Counted from the stretch's first letter, positions 18,152 to 27,364 are shown. The stretch is DNA of 64,000 nucleotides from Proteobacteria bacterium SG_bin9 (GCA_002083525.1 LWDM01000023.1:3693-67692); one strand, 5' to 3'. Numbers and translations are program-made. The notes: generated by a model not told the origin, from the sequence alone.

Positions 18152-19201
18152 TTAGGTTGCCTTCTCGTACTTCGCCAGCAGCGCCTTCGCGTTGTCCAGC
18201 AGCTTGCCGCCGTCGAGGTTCTTGTCCTTCATGCCCTTGATCCAGGCCTCGATCACCGGCTCGGTCGCCTTGCGCCATTTGGCGGCTTCGGTTTCCTCGA
18301 TCACGGTGATGGTGTTGCCGCGCTTGGCAACCATGTCGGATACGACCCTCGCCTGCTCGTCCCAGACGGCGCCTGCGATTGCCGACGTTCCCATGCCCGA
18401 GTTCTTATCGATGATGGCCTTCAGGTCGGCGGGGAGACTGTCGTACTTCGCCTTGTTCATCGCGAGGATGAAGGTCGAGGTGTAAAGCGTCGGCGACCCC
18501 GGAATCTCCGCGTGGAACTTGACAAGTTCCTGCAGCTTCAGGGCCGGCACCACTTCCCACGGCACGACGGCGCCGTCGATCACGCGCTGCGCCATCGCCT
18601 CCGGCACCTGCGGGATCGGCATGCCGATCGCGTTGACGCCGAGCGACTTCAGCGCTTCGCCCGCAAGCCGTGTCGGGAAGCGCAGCTTGACGCCCTTCAG
18701 ATCGTCGAGGTTGGCGATCTTCTTGGTCGAGTGGATGAGACCGTGATCATGCGCCCAGAAGCAGATCGGCTTCACCTCCCGGAATTCGTCCTGCAGGTTG
18801 GCTTCGGCATACTCGTGCAGCGCGCGGGAGTTCACATGCGCGCGCTTGTTGACGACGAACGGAAGCTCGAAGGCTTCGATCTTCGGGAAACGTCCCGGGG
18901 TGTTGCCCGGCAGGGTCCAGATCAGGTCGGCGACACCGTCGCGTGCCTGATCGAACAGTTGCGGCGGCGTGCCGCCCAGCTGCATCGACGGGAAGATGTC
19001 GATCTTGATGCGTCCGTTCGAGTCGGCGACGACCTTGTCGGCCCACGGCTTGAGAAATTTGGTGTGCGGGTTGGAAACCGCGGGCAGAAAGTGATGCATC
19101 TTGAGCGTCACTTCCTGAGCATTTGCGGCCGATACCCGCATGATCGCTGGCGCAGCGACAGCGGCGCCGGTCAGCGACAAGAACTTGCGGCGATTGAACA
19201 T
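18152..19201 (-). CDS. dctP: TRAP transporter substrate-binding protein (DctP)
   Basis: A 349-residue periplasmic binding protein with a Tat-like signal (NRRKFLSLTGAAVAAPAI) and the DctP core: HHFLPAVSNPHTKFLKPWAD, the PGRFPKIEAFELPF region and FPTRLAGEALKSLG. The last includes the conserved Arg (in RFPTR) that binds the ligand carboxylate in this family. ATG 19201 is preceded by GGAGG. It is the first gene of dctPQM. Substrate is most likely an organic acid (family inference). Confidence 0.93.
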   Translation of the reverse strand: MFNRRKFLSLTGAAVAAPAIMRVSAANAQEVTLKMHHFLPAVSNPHTKFLKPWADKVVADSNGRIKIDIFPSMQLGGTPPQLFDQARDGVADLIWTLPGNTPGRFPKIEAFELPFVVNKRAHVNSRALHEYAEANLQDEFREVKPICFWAHDHGLIHSTKKIANLDDLKGVKLRFPTRLAGEALKSLGVNAIGMPIPQVPEAMAQRVIDGAVVPWEVVPALKLQELVKFHAEIPGSPTLYTSTFILAMNKAKYDSLPADLKAIIDKNSGMGTSAIAGAVWDEQARVVSDMVAKRGNTITVIEETEAAKWRKATEPVIEAWIKGMKDKNLDGGKLLDNAKALLAKYEKAT

Positions 19202-19220
19202 TTCAGTCCCTCCTCCCTGA

Positions 19221-19242
19221 CCGCCTTGAGGCGGTTTTTTGG
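19221..19242. promoter_or_regulatory. Hairpin with T-tract upstream of dctP
   Basis: ACCGCC and GGCGGT pair around TTGA (about 19220-19235). On the plus strand this is followed by TTTTTT, so it would terminate antisense transcripts running toward position 19400. On the minus strand the same hairpin lies just before the dctP ribosome site. The stem CCGCC-TTGA-GGCGG resembles the leader hairpin at 7094. Confidence 0.45.
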
Positions 19243-19363
19243 TTTCAGCGAATGTTGCGTAGGCAACGATTTTGCGCGGAGTCTGTCAATTCGCGGGGCG
19301 ATTGGCAAGGAACGCGCAGCATTTTCCGCCTTCCCCATCCTCCCAAACAGAGGTCCAAAAGTA

Positions 19364-19439
19364 TACCCCCGGGGCAAGCCCCGGGGGTAAGTCACATTCA
19401 GGTAACTGAAGGGACTGCCGCACGATGTCCGGCAGTCCC
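19364..19439 (-). terminator. Triple-hairpin terminator region after the binding-protein gene
   Basis: Three consecutive hairpins follow the stop at 19447 on the minus strand. GGGACTGCCG (19411-19420) pairs with CGGCAGTCCC (19430-19439). TTCAG pairs with CTGAA around 19397-19410. A 12-bp stem spans 19364-19389 (TACCCCCGGGGC with its complement, AA loop). On the minus strand the last is followed by the T-rich TATACTTTT. Together they probably end the second Liv operon. Confidence 0.7.
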
Positions 19440-19446
19440 GAGAGGC

Positions 19447-20646
19447 TCAGAACGACAGGCTGTCCTTCAACAGCACCCAGCGGCCGTTCTTGATCTGGTG
19501 AACCTGGGTCACCGTGCTGGCCAGATGGTCGGTCTTGGAGAACTTGGTCGGCGGCGATGCAAAGATGTCGTTGAAGACATCACCCGACTCGAGCGAGTCG
19601 AGCATCTTCTTGCCGTTCAGGTCCTTGCCCGCCTTGTTGGCATAGTGCGCGAACGTCATGATTGTGTTGTAGCCGATGATCGCCTGGCTGTTGGCGTCGG
19701 TGGTGAACTGCTTCTTGTACGCAGCGAGCCAGTCCTTGACCTTGCCCTTGGCCGAGTCCTCGTAAGGAATCTCGAACAGGGCGGCGGCATAGAGCCCTTC
19801 GACCGCTTCCTTGCCGAGCAACGGCACTTCGAGCACGTTGGTCGGCGTGGCGCCGAGGAAGGTCACATCCCAGCCGAGCTTCTTGGCTTCGCCCATGGCG
19901 CCGATGGTTTCGCGGATGACCGTGCCGAGCACGACCATATCGCAACCGTCAGCCTTCATCTTCGCGACCTGCGCGCTGAAGTCCGAGGCGCCGCGCTTGT
20001 AGCTTGTGACCGACGCGGGCTGAATCTTCATCGCAGTGAGCTGTTGCGTGAAGCCGTCGAGCACGTTCTTACCGTACTCGTCGTCCTGGTGCATGATGCA
20101 GGGCTTCTTCGAGCCCTTCAGCTCGATCATGTGCTTGAGCGCCGCGCGCGTGCTTTCGACATACGGCAGCAGGTTGTTGAATTTCAACCGCTCCTGCGGC
20201 TTAGCCGGATCGAACTTGTAGGTGAATTCCGCTGCGGTGAGCGGGAAGAGCTGGAGAATGCCCGCGTCAAAAAGAATGTCCTGCGCGGCAAGCACGGTGG
20301 GCGAACCCATCGGGCCGATCATCGCAAAGATCTTGTCCTTCTCGATCAGCTTCTGCGAGGCAAGCACGGCGCGCTTCGGGTCGTAGCCCGAGTCTTCGAT
20401 GATCAGCTTGATCTTGCGGCCCTGAATACCGCCGGCCGCATTGATCTCGTCCGCCGCCATCTTCATGCCGTTGGCAACCGGAACGCCCCACGACTTGATC
20501 GGACCGGACAGGTCCTGGTGGGTGCCCAGTACGATTTCCGATGCCGAGATGCCCTGATCGGTCACCTTGGTCTGCGCGAGAGCCGGCACCTGCGTCAGCG
20601 CCAGCGCGCCCACGGCAAGGCCAAGCACCTTGTACGTTGTCGACAT
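19447..20646 (-). CDS. ABC transporter substrate-binding protein (Liv type, second operon)
   Basis: A 399-residue periplasmic binding protein with a Sec signal (cleavage near PALAQT) and the family start EIVLGTHQDLSGPIKSWG, typical for a LivK subgroup often linked to aromatic acids. It is the last gene of the second Liv operon. The 123-base gap after the acyl-CoA synthetase gene and the strong terminators beyond it suggest it may have its own promoter too. Placement beside a CoA ligase hints at an organic acid that is activated on entry (inference). Confidence 0.92.
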   Translation of the reverse strand: MSTTYKVLGLAVGALALTQVPALAQTKVTDQGISASEIVLGTHQDLSGPIKSWGVPVANGMKMAADEINAAGGIQGRKIKLIIEDSGYDPKRAVLASQKLIEKDKIFAMIGPMGSPTVLAAQDILFDAGILQLFPLTAAEFTYKFDPAKPQERLKFNNLLPYVESTRAALKHMIELKGSKKPCIMHQDDEYGKNVLDGFTQQLTAMKIQPASVTSYKRGASDFSAQVAKMKADGCDMVVLGTVIRETIGAMGEAKKLGWDVTFLGATPTNVLEVPLLGKEAVEGLYAAALFEIPYEDSAKGKVKDWLAAYKKQFTTDANSQAIIGYNTIMTFAHYANKAGKDLNGKKMLDSLESGDVFNDIFASPPTKFSKTDHLASTVTQVHQIKNGRWVLLKDSLSF

Positions 20647-20769
20647 TTCACTCTCCTCTATTGGCCCGTCTTGAGCGAAGGTCAGGGCCTGTCAGTGCCT
20701 TCGCTGCTTTGCTTCAGTCTATCGTAACTATTGCCGCGGCACCCGCGACAATCCGTCCTTTGAGCCAGC

Positions 20770-22611
20770 CTAAGCTACCGCCCTCGCGCCGTACATGGCC
20801 TCGATTTCGCCGGCGTATCGCTGATTGACGAACTTGCGCTTCAGCTTCATGGTCGGCGTCAGTTCCTCGTCCTCCGGGGTCAACTGCCGCTCGATCAGAT
20901 AGAACTTCTTGATGGTTTCGACGCGGGCGAAGTTGGCGTTGACGCCCTCGATCTCCTTCCAGATCAGATCCTGCACCTCGGCCGCACGGCAGAGGCTCGC
21001 ATAATTGGTGAAGGGAATGTCGCGATCCTGGGCGAACTTCTCGACGTTCTCCTGATCGATCATGATCAGGCAGGTCAGGAACGGACGCTTGTCGCCGACC
21101 ACGACCGCGTCGGAGATGTAGGGCGAGAACTTCAGCTGGTTCTCGATTTCCGACGGCGTGATGTTCTTGCCGCCGGACGTGATGATGATGTCCTTCATCC
21201 GGTCGGTGATCTTCACGTAGCCTTCGTTGTCGATGGAGCCGACATCGCCGGTGTGCAGCCAGCCGTTCTTGATCGTCTCGGCCGTCTTCTCCGGCTGGTT
21301 CAGATAGCCCATGAACAGGAAGTCGCCCTTGATGAGAATCTCGCCTTCCGGCGAAATCTTCACCTCACCCCACGGTGCGGCCTTGCCGACCGAGCCGAGC
21401 TTGATGCGCTCGCCCGGCATCAGCGTTGCGACGCCGCAATTCTCGGTCTGGCCGTAGACCTCGCGCATGTCGAGGCCGATGGCCATGTACCAGCGGATCA
21501 GGTCGGGAGCGATCGGCGCCGCGCCGGTGAAGCAGATGTGGCAGCGGTCGAGCCCGATCATGCGGCGGATGTTGCGGAACACCAGCCGGTACGCGAACCA
21601 GTTGGCGATCGTGAGCGACAGCGGTACCGGATCGCCGTCGATCTTGTAGTCGGCGACGCGATTGCCGATCGCGAGCGCCCGCGCATACATCCATTTCTGA
21701 AACGGCGTCGCGTCCTTCAGCGCGATGGTGATACCCGAGTAGAACTTCTCCCAGATGCGCGGCACGGCAAGGAACGTGGTCGGCTGCACCTCGCGAATGT
21801 TGTCGGGCACAGTCTCGGGACTCTCTGCGAAATTCATCACCGAGCCGACGGCGATCGACAGATAATAGCCGCCGATCCGTTCGGCCACATGGCAGAGCGG
21901 CAGGAACACCAGACGTTCCTCCTCGGCCCTCGGAATGAGCAGCGTGTCGGCGTTGCGCATCTGATGCACGACGCTGCGGTTGGAATGCATCGCGCCCTTC
22001 GGCGGGCCGGTGGTGCCCGACGTGTAGACGAGGATCGCCAGATCGTCGGCGCCGCGGCTGCCGACCATCTGGTCCCACAGCGCGTCGCGGCCGGACATGC
22101 GATTGCGGCCGAGCGCACGAAACTCGTCGAGCGACATCGCCATCGGATCGTTGAAACCGCTCAGGCCCTCCATATCGAAGATGATGATCTTCTCGAGCGT
22201 CGGACATTTGGAGCGGCAGGTCAGGACTTTATCGAGCTGTTCTTCATCCTCGACAAAGATCACCTTCGTGCGGGAGTCGTTGACGAGGTATTCGACCTGC
22301 GTGATCGAGTCGGTCGGATAGATGCCCGACGACACCCCGCCGGCGCAAAGGACGCCCATATCCGCGTAAAGCCAGTCGGGAGTCGCATTGGCGATGATCG
22401 AAGCGACTTCACCCGGCTTGAAGCCGATGGCATCCAGGCCGTAAGCAATCTCTTTCGCGATCTGCAGCCACTCGTTCCAGGTGGTTGCCTGCCAGACGCC
22501 GAACACCTTCTCGCGGATTGCGGGCTTGTCGCCGCGCAACTTCACCGATGCGAGAAAGCTCCCCGCAATCGTGTCCGCCACCGTCACCGTAGCCGCGCCA
22601 GCCATGGCCAT
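20770..22611 (-). CDS. AMP-dependent acyl-CoA synthetase (long-chain/aromatic acid CoA ligase type)
   Basis: A 613-residue adenylate-forming ligase that makes an acyl-AMP and then an acyl-CoA. Motifs include the P-loop LVYTSGTTGPPKGAMHSN, the adenine-binding YGQTENCG, the hinge GWLHTGDVGSID and the C-terminal lysine motif SGGKNITPSEIE. The size and the bipartite lid fit the FadD15-like group. ATG 22611 with GAGGG five bases upstream is preferred over longer starts. It is embedded between livF and the binding protein of the second Liv operon. The imported solute is therefore probably a carboxylic acid trapped as its CoA ester (inference). Confidence 0.9.
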   Translation of the reverse strand: MAMAGAATVTVADTIAGSFLASVKLRGDKPAIREKVFGVWQATTWNEWLQIAKEIAYGLDAIGFKPGEVASIIANATPDWLYADMGVLCAGGVSSGIYPTDSITQVEYLVNDSRTKVIFVEDEEQLDKVLTCRSKCPTLEKIIIFDMEGLSGFNDPMAMSLDEFRALGRNRMSGRDALWDQMVGSRGADDLAILVYTSGTTGPPKGAMHSNRSVVHQMRNADTLLIPRAEEERLVFLPLCHVAERIGGYYLSIAVGSVMNFAESPETVPDNIREVQPTTFLAVPRIWEKFYSGITIALKDATPFQKWMYARALAIGNRVADYKIDGDPVPLSLTIANWFAYRLVFRNIRRMIGLDRCHICFTGAAPIAPDLIRWYMAIGLDMREVYGQTENCGVATLMPGERIKLGSVGKAAPWGEVKISPEGEILIKGDFLFMGYLNQPEKTAETIKNGWLHTGDVGSIDNEGYVKITDRMKDIIITSGGKNITPSEIENQLKFSPYISDAVVVGDKRPFLTCLIMIDQENVEKFAQDRDIPFTNYASLCRAAEVQDLIWKEIEGVNANFARVETIKKFYLIERQLTPEDEELTPTMKLKRKFVNQRYAGEIEAMYGARAVA

Positions 22612-22643
22612 GTTCCCTCGTTCGATTTTAGCTCCCGTTCGCG

Positions 22644-22661
22644 CCCGGCTTGCTCGCCGGG
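22644..22661 (-). terminator. Small hairpin between livF and the acyl-CoA synthetase gene
   Basis: CCCGGC (22644-22649) pairs with GCCGGG (22656-22661). No T-tract follows on the minus strand, so this is more likely a processing or stability element than a terminator. Confidence 0.35.
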
Positions 22662-22706
22662 TTCTTGGTGAGATCGCCGCGTATGACCGCGGGCTATCTC
22701 CAAATT

Positions 22707-23486
22707 TTATCGCCACGTCTTCTTTTTCTTCCAGCGCCGCTCGCCGCGTGCGCCGTGATCGGCCGCGCCGAGATAGAACTCCTGAATGTCTTGCGACTGC
22801 ATCAGCTTTTCGCAGGTATCGTTCATCACCACGCGGCCGATTTCGAGCACGTAACCGTAATGCGCCGTTTCCAGCGCGACTTTCGCATTCTGCTCGACCA
22901 GCAGGATCGAGGTGCCGCGTTCCTCATTGATCCGGCGGATGATGTTGAAGATTTCCTTCACCAGCAGCGGCGACAGGCCGAGCGATGGCTCGTCGAACAG
23001 CAAGAGCGTCGGCCGGTTCATCAGCGCGCGGCCGATCGCGAGCATCTGCTGCTCGCCGCCGGACAGTTGCCCCGCCGGCTGATTGATGCGCTCGCGCAAT
23101 CGCGGAAAGTAGTTGTAGACCTGCTCGAGATCCGAGGCGACGCCGTCGCGGTCGCTGCGCGGATAGGAGCCCATCATCAGGTTCTCGCGCACGCTCAGGA
23201 ACGGAAACACCTCGCGTCCCTCGGGCACGTGGCTGAGACCCAGCCGCACGATCTTGTCGGCGTCCATGCGCTGGATCGGCTTGCCCTCAAACTCGATGGT
23301 GCCCTTCTGCGGATCGAGAATGCCGGAGATCGTCTTGAGCACCGTGGTCTTGCCGGCGCCGTTGGCGCCGAGCAGCGTGACGATCTTGCCGCGCGGCACT
23401 TCCAGCGAAATGCCGCGAATGGCCATGATCGGCCCGTAGTAGCTCTCGATATTGCTGAGCCTGAGGACGATGTCGTTTGCGCTCAT
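22707..23486 (-). CDS. livF: Liv-type ABC transporter ATP-binding protein (LivF, second operon)
   Basis: A 259-residue ATPase with Walker A GANGAGKTT, signature LSGGEQQ, Walker B LLLFDEPSLGL and the C-terminal FYLG segment. After FYLGAADHG comes a short basic tail (RRWKKKKTWR) that is longer than in most LivF proteins. The gene begins ten bases after livG. It is the second ATPase of the HMGF set on this strand. Confidence 0.92.
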   Translation of the reverse strand: MSANDIVLRLSNIESYYGPIMAIRGISLEVPRGKIVTLLGANGAGKTTVLKTISGILDPQKGTIEFEGKPIQRMDADKIVRLGLSHVPEGREVFPFLSVRENLMMGSYPRSDRDGVASDLEQVYNYFPRLRERINQPAGQLSGGEQQMLAIGRALMNRPTLLLFDEPSLGLSPLLVKEIFNIIRRINEERGTSILLVEQNAKVALETAHYGYVLEIGRVVMNDTCEKLMQSQDIQEFYLGAADHGARGERRWKKKKTWR

Positions 23487-23496
23487 GCCATCATCC

Positions 23497-24255
23497 TCAT
23501 GCGCCGAGATAGGCGGCGACCACGTCGGGGTGCGACTGCACCTCCGCCGGCTGCCCCATCGCCAGCACCTTGCCGTAGTTCAGCGCGATGACGCGGTCGG
23601 ACACGCGGCTGACCAGTGACATATCGTGCTCGACCATCAGCACCGTGATGCCGAGTTCGTTCTTCATGTCGCGAATCCAGAACGACATGTCCGTCGTCTC
23701 CTCGACGTTGAGACCGGAGGACGGCTCGTCGAGCAGGATCAGCTTCGGCTCGGTGCACAGCGCGCGCGCCAGTTCGACGACCTTGCGCACGCCGTAAGGC
23801 AGACCGGCGATGACGCGTTCACGGTAAGGCTCGAGGTCGAGAAACTCGATCACCTGTTCGACCTTGTGCCGGTGCATCTTCTCGTCGCGTTTCACGCTCG
23901 GCATGAACAGCAGTTCCTGCCAGAGGCTCGACGTGCAGTGACGGTGCCGGCCGACCAGGAGGTTGTTCAGCACCGACGCATTTTCGAACAGCTCGATGTT
24001 CTGGAACGTCCGCGCGATGCCGAGCTTGGCGATGTCGTAGGGCGGATCGTTGGTGATGTCGCGATCTTCGAAGTACAGCTTGCCTGCGGTCGGATTGTAG
24101 AGCCGCGAGATCAGGTTGAAGATCGAACTCTTGCCGGCGCCGTTCGGGCCGATGATCGAGAGGATTTCGCCCTTCTCGACCGCGAAGCTAACGGAGTCGA
24201 CCGCCTTCAGGCCACCGAAGTGCAGCGACAGATTATCGGCGCGGAAATAGCTCAT
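23497..24255 (-). CDS. livG: Liv-type ABC transporter ATP-binding protein (LivG, second operon)
   Basis: A 252-residue ATPase. Walker A is GPNGAGKSS, the signature region is LPYGVRKVVELARAL (a usual LivG variant) and Walker B is LILLDEPSSGL. The C terminus VVAAYLGA is typical. ATG 24255 overlaps the livM stop as ATGA. Longer frames run through livM and are shadows. Confidence 0.93.
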   Translation of the reverse strand: MSYFRADNLSLHFGGLKAVDSVSFAVEKGEILSIIGPNGAGKSSIFNLISRLYNPTAGKLYFEDRDITNDPPYDIAKLGIARTFQNIELFENASVLNNLLVGRHRHCTSSLWQELLFMPSVKRDEKMHRHKVEQVIEFLDLEPYRERVIAGLPYGVRKVVELARALCTEPKLILLDEPSSGLNVEETTDMSFWIRDMKNELGITVLMVEHDMSLVSRVSDRVIALNYGKVLAMGQPAEVQSHPDVVAAYLGA

Positions 24256-25403
24256 CGGTTCCGCTCCGACTTCACATAGATCTTCTGCCGCTTGAAGGTG
24301 GCGCGCTTGTACAGCGGGAACAGCTGGAAGAAGAGCTTGATCTTCAGCCAGCGCCCGTAGAGCCCGAGCGGCTCGAACAGGATGAACGCCATGATGATAA
24401 GGCCGTAGATCGCGCCCTTCAGGCCGTTGGCGGAGGCGATCGCCGCCACCGACTTCTCGATCTCCGCGGCTTTCGCGGCACCGGCGCCGAGCAGCGTCGA
24501 GAAGTTCGCGACCGCGCCCGGGATATCGTCCTTCAGGAACGTGAGGAACGGATCGATCATGACGATGAAGATCGCGCCCAGCACCGCGCCGTGCAGGCTG
24601 AACGCACCGCCGATCAGGATCACCATGATGAACTCGATCGACAGCGCCAGCGTGAACATCTCCGGCGAGATGAACGACAGCTTGTGCGCGTAGAGGCAGC
24701 CGGCGAAGCCGGTGATCGCCGCGCTGATCGCGAACGACTTCACCTTGTAGAGCGCGACGTTGATGCCCATGCTCTTCGCCGCGGTCTCGCTGTCGCGGAT
24801 GGCGACGAAGGCGCGGCCTGTCGGCGAGCGCATCAGATTGATGGAGCCGACGATGATCAGGATCAGCACGCCCACGCACAAATAATAGAAGGCGGGGCTG
24901 TCGCGCGGGATGGTCGTCCCGAGCATCTCGATGGTCTTGACGCGCAGGCCTTCGTTGCCGTGCGTCACGCTTTCCCAGCGCGCGAGAATTTCCTCGACGA
25001 TGAAGGCGAAGGAGATGGTGGCAATCACGAGATAGATGCCCTGCAGGCGCAGCGCCGGAAAGCCGACCATCGCGCCGATCAGTCCGGTCAGCAGTCCCGC
25101 GACCAGGAAGTAGACCGGAAACGGCACGCCGTACTTCTGCAGATACGCCGTCGTGTACGCGCCGATGGCGAGAAACGCGGCGTGGCCGAGCGACGCCTGT
25201 CCGGTGAAGCCGGTGAGGATCAGCAGCGCGACACCGACGATAGCGTAGATCGCAACGAACACGAGCTGGCTAACGAGATAACTCGATAGCACGAACGGCG
25301 CGACCGCGAGCAGCACGAGAAGCGTGCCGTAGGTCCACAGATAGCCCGCATGCGGGAAGAGCTTGATGTCGTCTTCGTAGTCGGTCTTGAAGAGAAACTT
25401 CAT
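24252..25403 (-). CDS. livM: Liv-type ABC transporter permease (LivM, second operon)
   Basis: A 383-residue permease with about nine helices, the LivM motif LTGFTGQASLGHAAFLAIGAY (in two parts: LTGFTGQASLGHA and the GAYT helix) and the cytoplasmic loop RDSETAAKSMGIN. Between helices 6 and 9 is an insertion of about 40 residues (FSTLLGAGAAKAAEIEKSV), which is longer than in the first operon's LivM and predicted to lie in the periplasm or at the surface. Ends in a basic tail. Confidence 0.92.
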   Translation of the reverse strand: MKFLFKTDYEDDIKLFPHAGYLWTYGTLLVLLAVAPFVLSSYLVSQLVFVAIYAIVGVALLILTGFTGQASLGHAAFLAIGAYTTAYLQKYGVPFPVYFLVAGLLTGLIGAMVGFPALRLQGIYLVIATISFAFIVEEILARWESVTHGNEGLRVKTIEMLGTTIPRDSPAFYYLCVGVLILIIVGSINLMRSPTGRAFVAIRDSETAAKSMGINVALYKVKSFAISAAITGFAGCLYAHKLSFISPEMFTLALSIEFIMVILIGGAFSLHGAVLGAIFIVMIDPFLTFLKDDIPGAVANFSTLLGAGAAKAAEIEKSVAAIASANGLKGAIYGLIIMAFILFEPLGLYGRWLKIKLFFQLFPLYKRATFKRQKIYVKSERNR

Positions 25404-25413
25404 TGATTTCTCC

Positions 25414-26289
25414 TCAGACTTTCTTGCGCACGTGCAGGCCGAAGATTCCCTCCGGCTTCAGCAACAGCACCGCGAGCAGCACAATGTACGGCGCGACGTC
25501 CTTCCAGCCTTGCGGCAGATAGAAACCCGCCATGCTTTCGATCACGCCGATCAAGATGCCGCCAACCACGGCCCCCGGAATCGATCCGAATCCTCCGAGC
25601 ACCGCCGCTGGAAATGCCTTTAACCCCAGCACCAGTCCGACATTGGAGTGGATGAAGGTGATCGGCGCGAGCAGGACGCCGGCCGCGGTCGCGACCGCCG
25701 CCGAGATCGCCCAGACGATCGAGACCACGCGCTTGACCGGAATGCCCATGTAGTAAGCGGCGAGCATGTTCTCGGACGTGGCGCGCATCGCGGTGCCGAG
25801 CGTGGTCTTGTTGAAGAAGAGATAGAGCAAGAGGCAGAGCAGCAGTGTCGCCGCGATCACCGAGAGCTTGTCGTAGGCCAGCACCAGGCCGCCGAGCCGC
25901 AGCACGCCTTGCGAGAACGGCGTGTCGATCTTGAGGTCGTCGGTGCCCCAGATCATGCCGGCGATCGAGCGCAGGAAGAAGCCGAGGCCGATTGTCGCCA
26001 TCACGATGGTGAACTGCGGATAGCCGAGGATCGGCCGCACGATCAGACGCTCGGCGATCATGCCGCACGCGGCCATGGCGATGACGGCGCCGAGAAAGCC
26101 GAGCCAGTAATTGAAGCCGAGAATGCCGATGAAGGTGAAGGCGAAGAATCCGCCCAGCATCATCAAATCGCCCTGGGCGAAGTTGACGACCTCCGTCGCT
26201 TTGTAGATCAGCACGAAGCCGAGTGCGATCAGGCCATAGACACAGCCAAGCGCAATCCCGCTCACAAGCTGCTGAACGAAGTCCAGCAT
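25414..26289 (-). CDS. livH: Liv-type ABC transporter permease (LivH, second operon)
   Basis: A 291-residue permease beginning MLDFVQQLVSGIALGCVYGL and containing VNFAQGDLMMLGG, the conserved LivH segment. GGAGGG lies about ten bases before ATG 26289; a longer frame to 26346 enters the promoter region. It is the first gene of the second Liv operon (livH-livM-livG-livF-acyl-CoA ligase-binding protein). Confidence 0.92.
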   Translation of the reverse strand: MLDFVQQLVSGIALGCVYGLIALGFVLIYKATEVVNFAQGDLMMLGGFFAFTFIGILGFNYWLGFLGAVIAMAACGMIAERLIVRPILGYPQFTIVMATIGLGFFLRSIAGMIWGTDDLKIDTPFSQGVLRLGGLVLAYDKLSVIAATLLLCLLLYLFFNKTTLGTAMRATSENMLAAYYMGIPVKRVVSIVWAISAAVATAAGVLLAPITFIHSNVGLVLGLKAFPAAVLGGFGSIPGAVVGGILIGVIESMAGFYLPQGWKDVAPYIVLLAVLLLKPEGIFGLHVRKKV

Positions 26290-26875
26290 CGCGATTGTCC
26301 CTCCCCCTGTCGCACAGCGATTTTTATCGTCTTGTGCGCGCAGCAACCGTGTTTGATTTTTTTGTTTTTGCGTTCGTTACGAACGTCACGGCGCTGATGG
26401 CATAGTGCCAAATCATGACGGCAAGTCAACACGATGCAGGCAACGCCGAGCTTCATCAGATGAAATGCGTGCGCTGAAAATTGAGTTGGCGCACGAAATG
26501 CCAAGCATCGTTTTGTGCGCGCGATGCCTCTGCGATGTTTCGACGCGACCCTGTTTGTATCTTCGTGTTGCACGGCGCGTCGTCAGCGGCGCTCGATCGT
26601 GATGCAGCGATGAGCACTCATGCTCATCCAATCATCTGCGCAACGCGGCCGATCCATTACGGCCAACACATTTGTATCGTTCTGTAACGGGTCGGCGGCG
26701 CCCTGCTGCGCCGCACCATGCCGATCACAAATTGTTTTGACCGCTTCTAAATTCCGTTGCCGAGGGCAAGGAAGGCGATCATTCTTCGCCCGCCTGCACC
26801 AACCCGGTGGGTGCGGACAAATCTCGAAGGTCAAGTCGCCGTAAGCGACGTCAGCACCGGAGAGGAAACGGGATT
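26290..26875. other. Divergent promoter region, no gene seen
   Basis: This 586-base gap separates the Liv operon (minus) from the molybdenum hydroxylase operon (plus). It is clearly more AT-rich than its surroundings, with T-runs around 26352-26370. It holds one exact short palindrome at 26371-26385. Short open frames exist on both strands but none has a ribosome site or protein-like composition. Confidence 0.6.
26371..26385. promoter_or_regulatory. Operator-like palindrome upstream of the second Liv operon
   Basis: CGTTCGT and ACGAACG are exact 7-bp inverted arms around one central base. They lie about 82 bases before the livH start, next to an AT-rich stretch that could hold the promoter. 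The size would suit a TetR- or GntR-type dimer; no such regulator is in the window. Confidence 0.4.
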
Positions 26876-27364
26876 ATGCCCAATTTGAACATTAACGGGC
26901 GGAATGTATCCGTCGATGCTGCGGGTGATACGCCCCTGCTTTGGGTCATCCGGGAACAGCTGCAAATGACGGGTACGAAGTTCGGCTGCGGCGCCGGCCT
27001 CTGCGGCGCTTGCACCGTTCACGTCAATGGCGAAGCCGTGCGTTCGTGCCAAACGCTGGTGAGCGAAGTCGGCAACAAGAAGATCACGACCATCGAAGGG
27101 CTGAGCGCCAAGGGCGATCATCCGCTGCAAAAGGCATGGATCGCCGAGCAAGTCCCGCAATGCGGATACTGCCAGTCCGGCCAGATCATGCAGGCCGCCT
27201 CGCTGCTGGCGAAGAACACCAATCCGACCAAGGAAGAGGTCACCGAGCACATGGACGGCAACCTCTGCCGCTGCATGACCTACTCCCGCATCCAGAAGGC
27301 CGTGATGCGCGCCGCCGCCGATATGCGCACCGCCACCGCGACCGCCGATCGGAGGAACACATGA
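26876..27364 (+). CDS. 2Fe-2S subunit of a molybdenum hydroxylase (isoquinoline 1-oxidoreductase type)
   Basis: A 162-residue small subunit of the xanthine oxidase family. It has a plant-type [2Fe-2S] domain (C38, C43, C46, C58) followed by the helical second [2Fe-2S] domain (C96, C99, C131, C133 in QCGYCQSGQ and CRC). It passes electrons from the molybdenum centre outward. ATG 26876 has AGAGG upstream. Its stop overlaps the large-subunit ATG as ATGA. No signal peptide is visible, so export would require co-transport with the Tat-bearing partner (inference). Confidence 0.93.
   Translation: MPNLNINGRNVSVDAAGDTPLLWVIREQLQMTGTKFGCGAGLCGACTVHVNGEAVRSCQTLVSEVGNKKITTIEGLSAKGDHPLQKAWIAEQVPQCGYCQSGQIMQAASLLAKNTNPTKEEVTEHMDGNLCRCMTYSRIQKAVMRAAADMRTATATADRRNT

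Noticed and set aside
26405..26834. Short ORFs of 65-83 codons in the divergent gap
   Set aside because: No ribosome sites, no conserved-looking composition, and they overlap on both strands.
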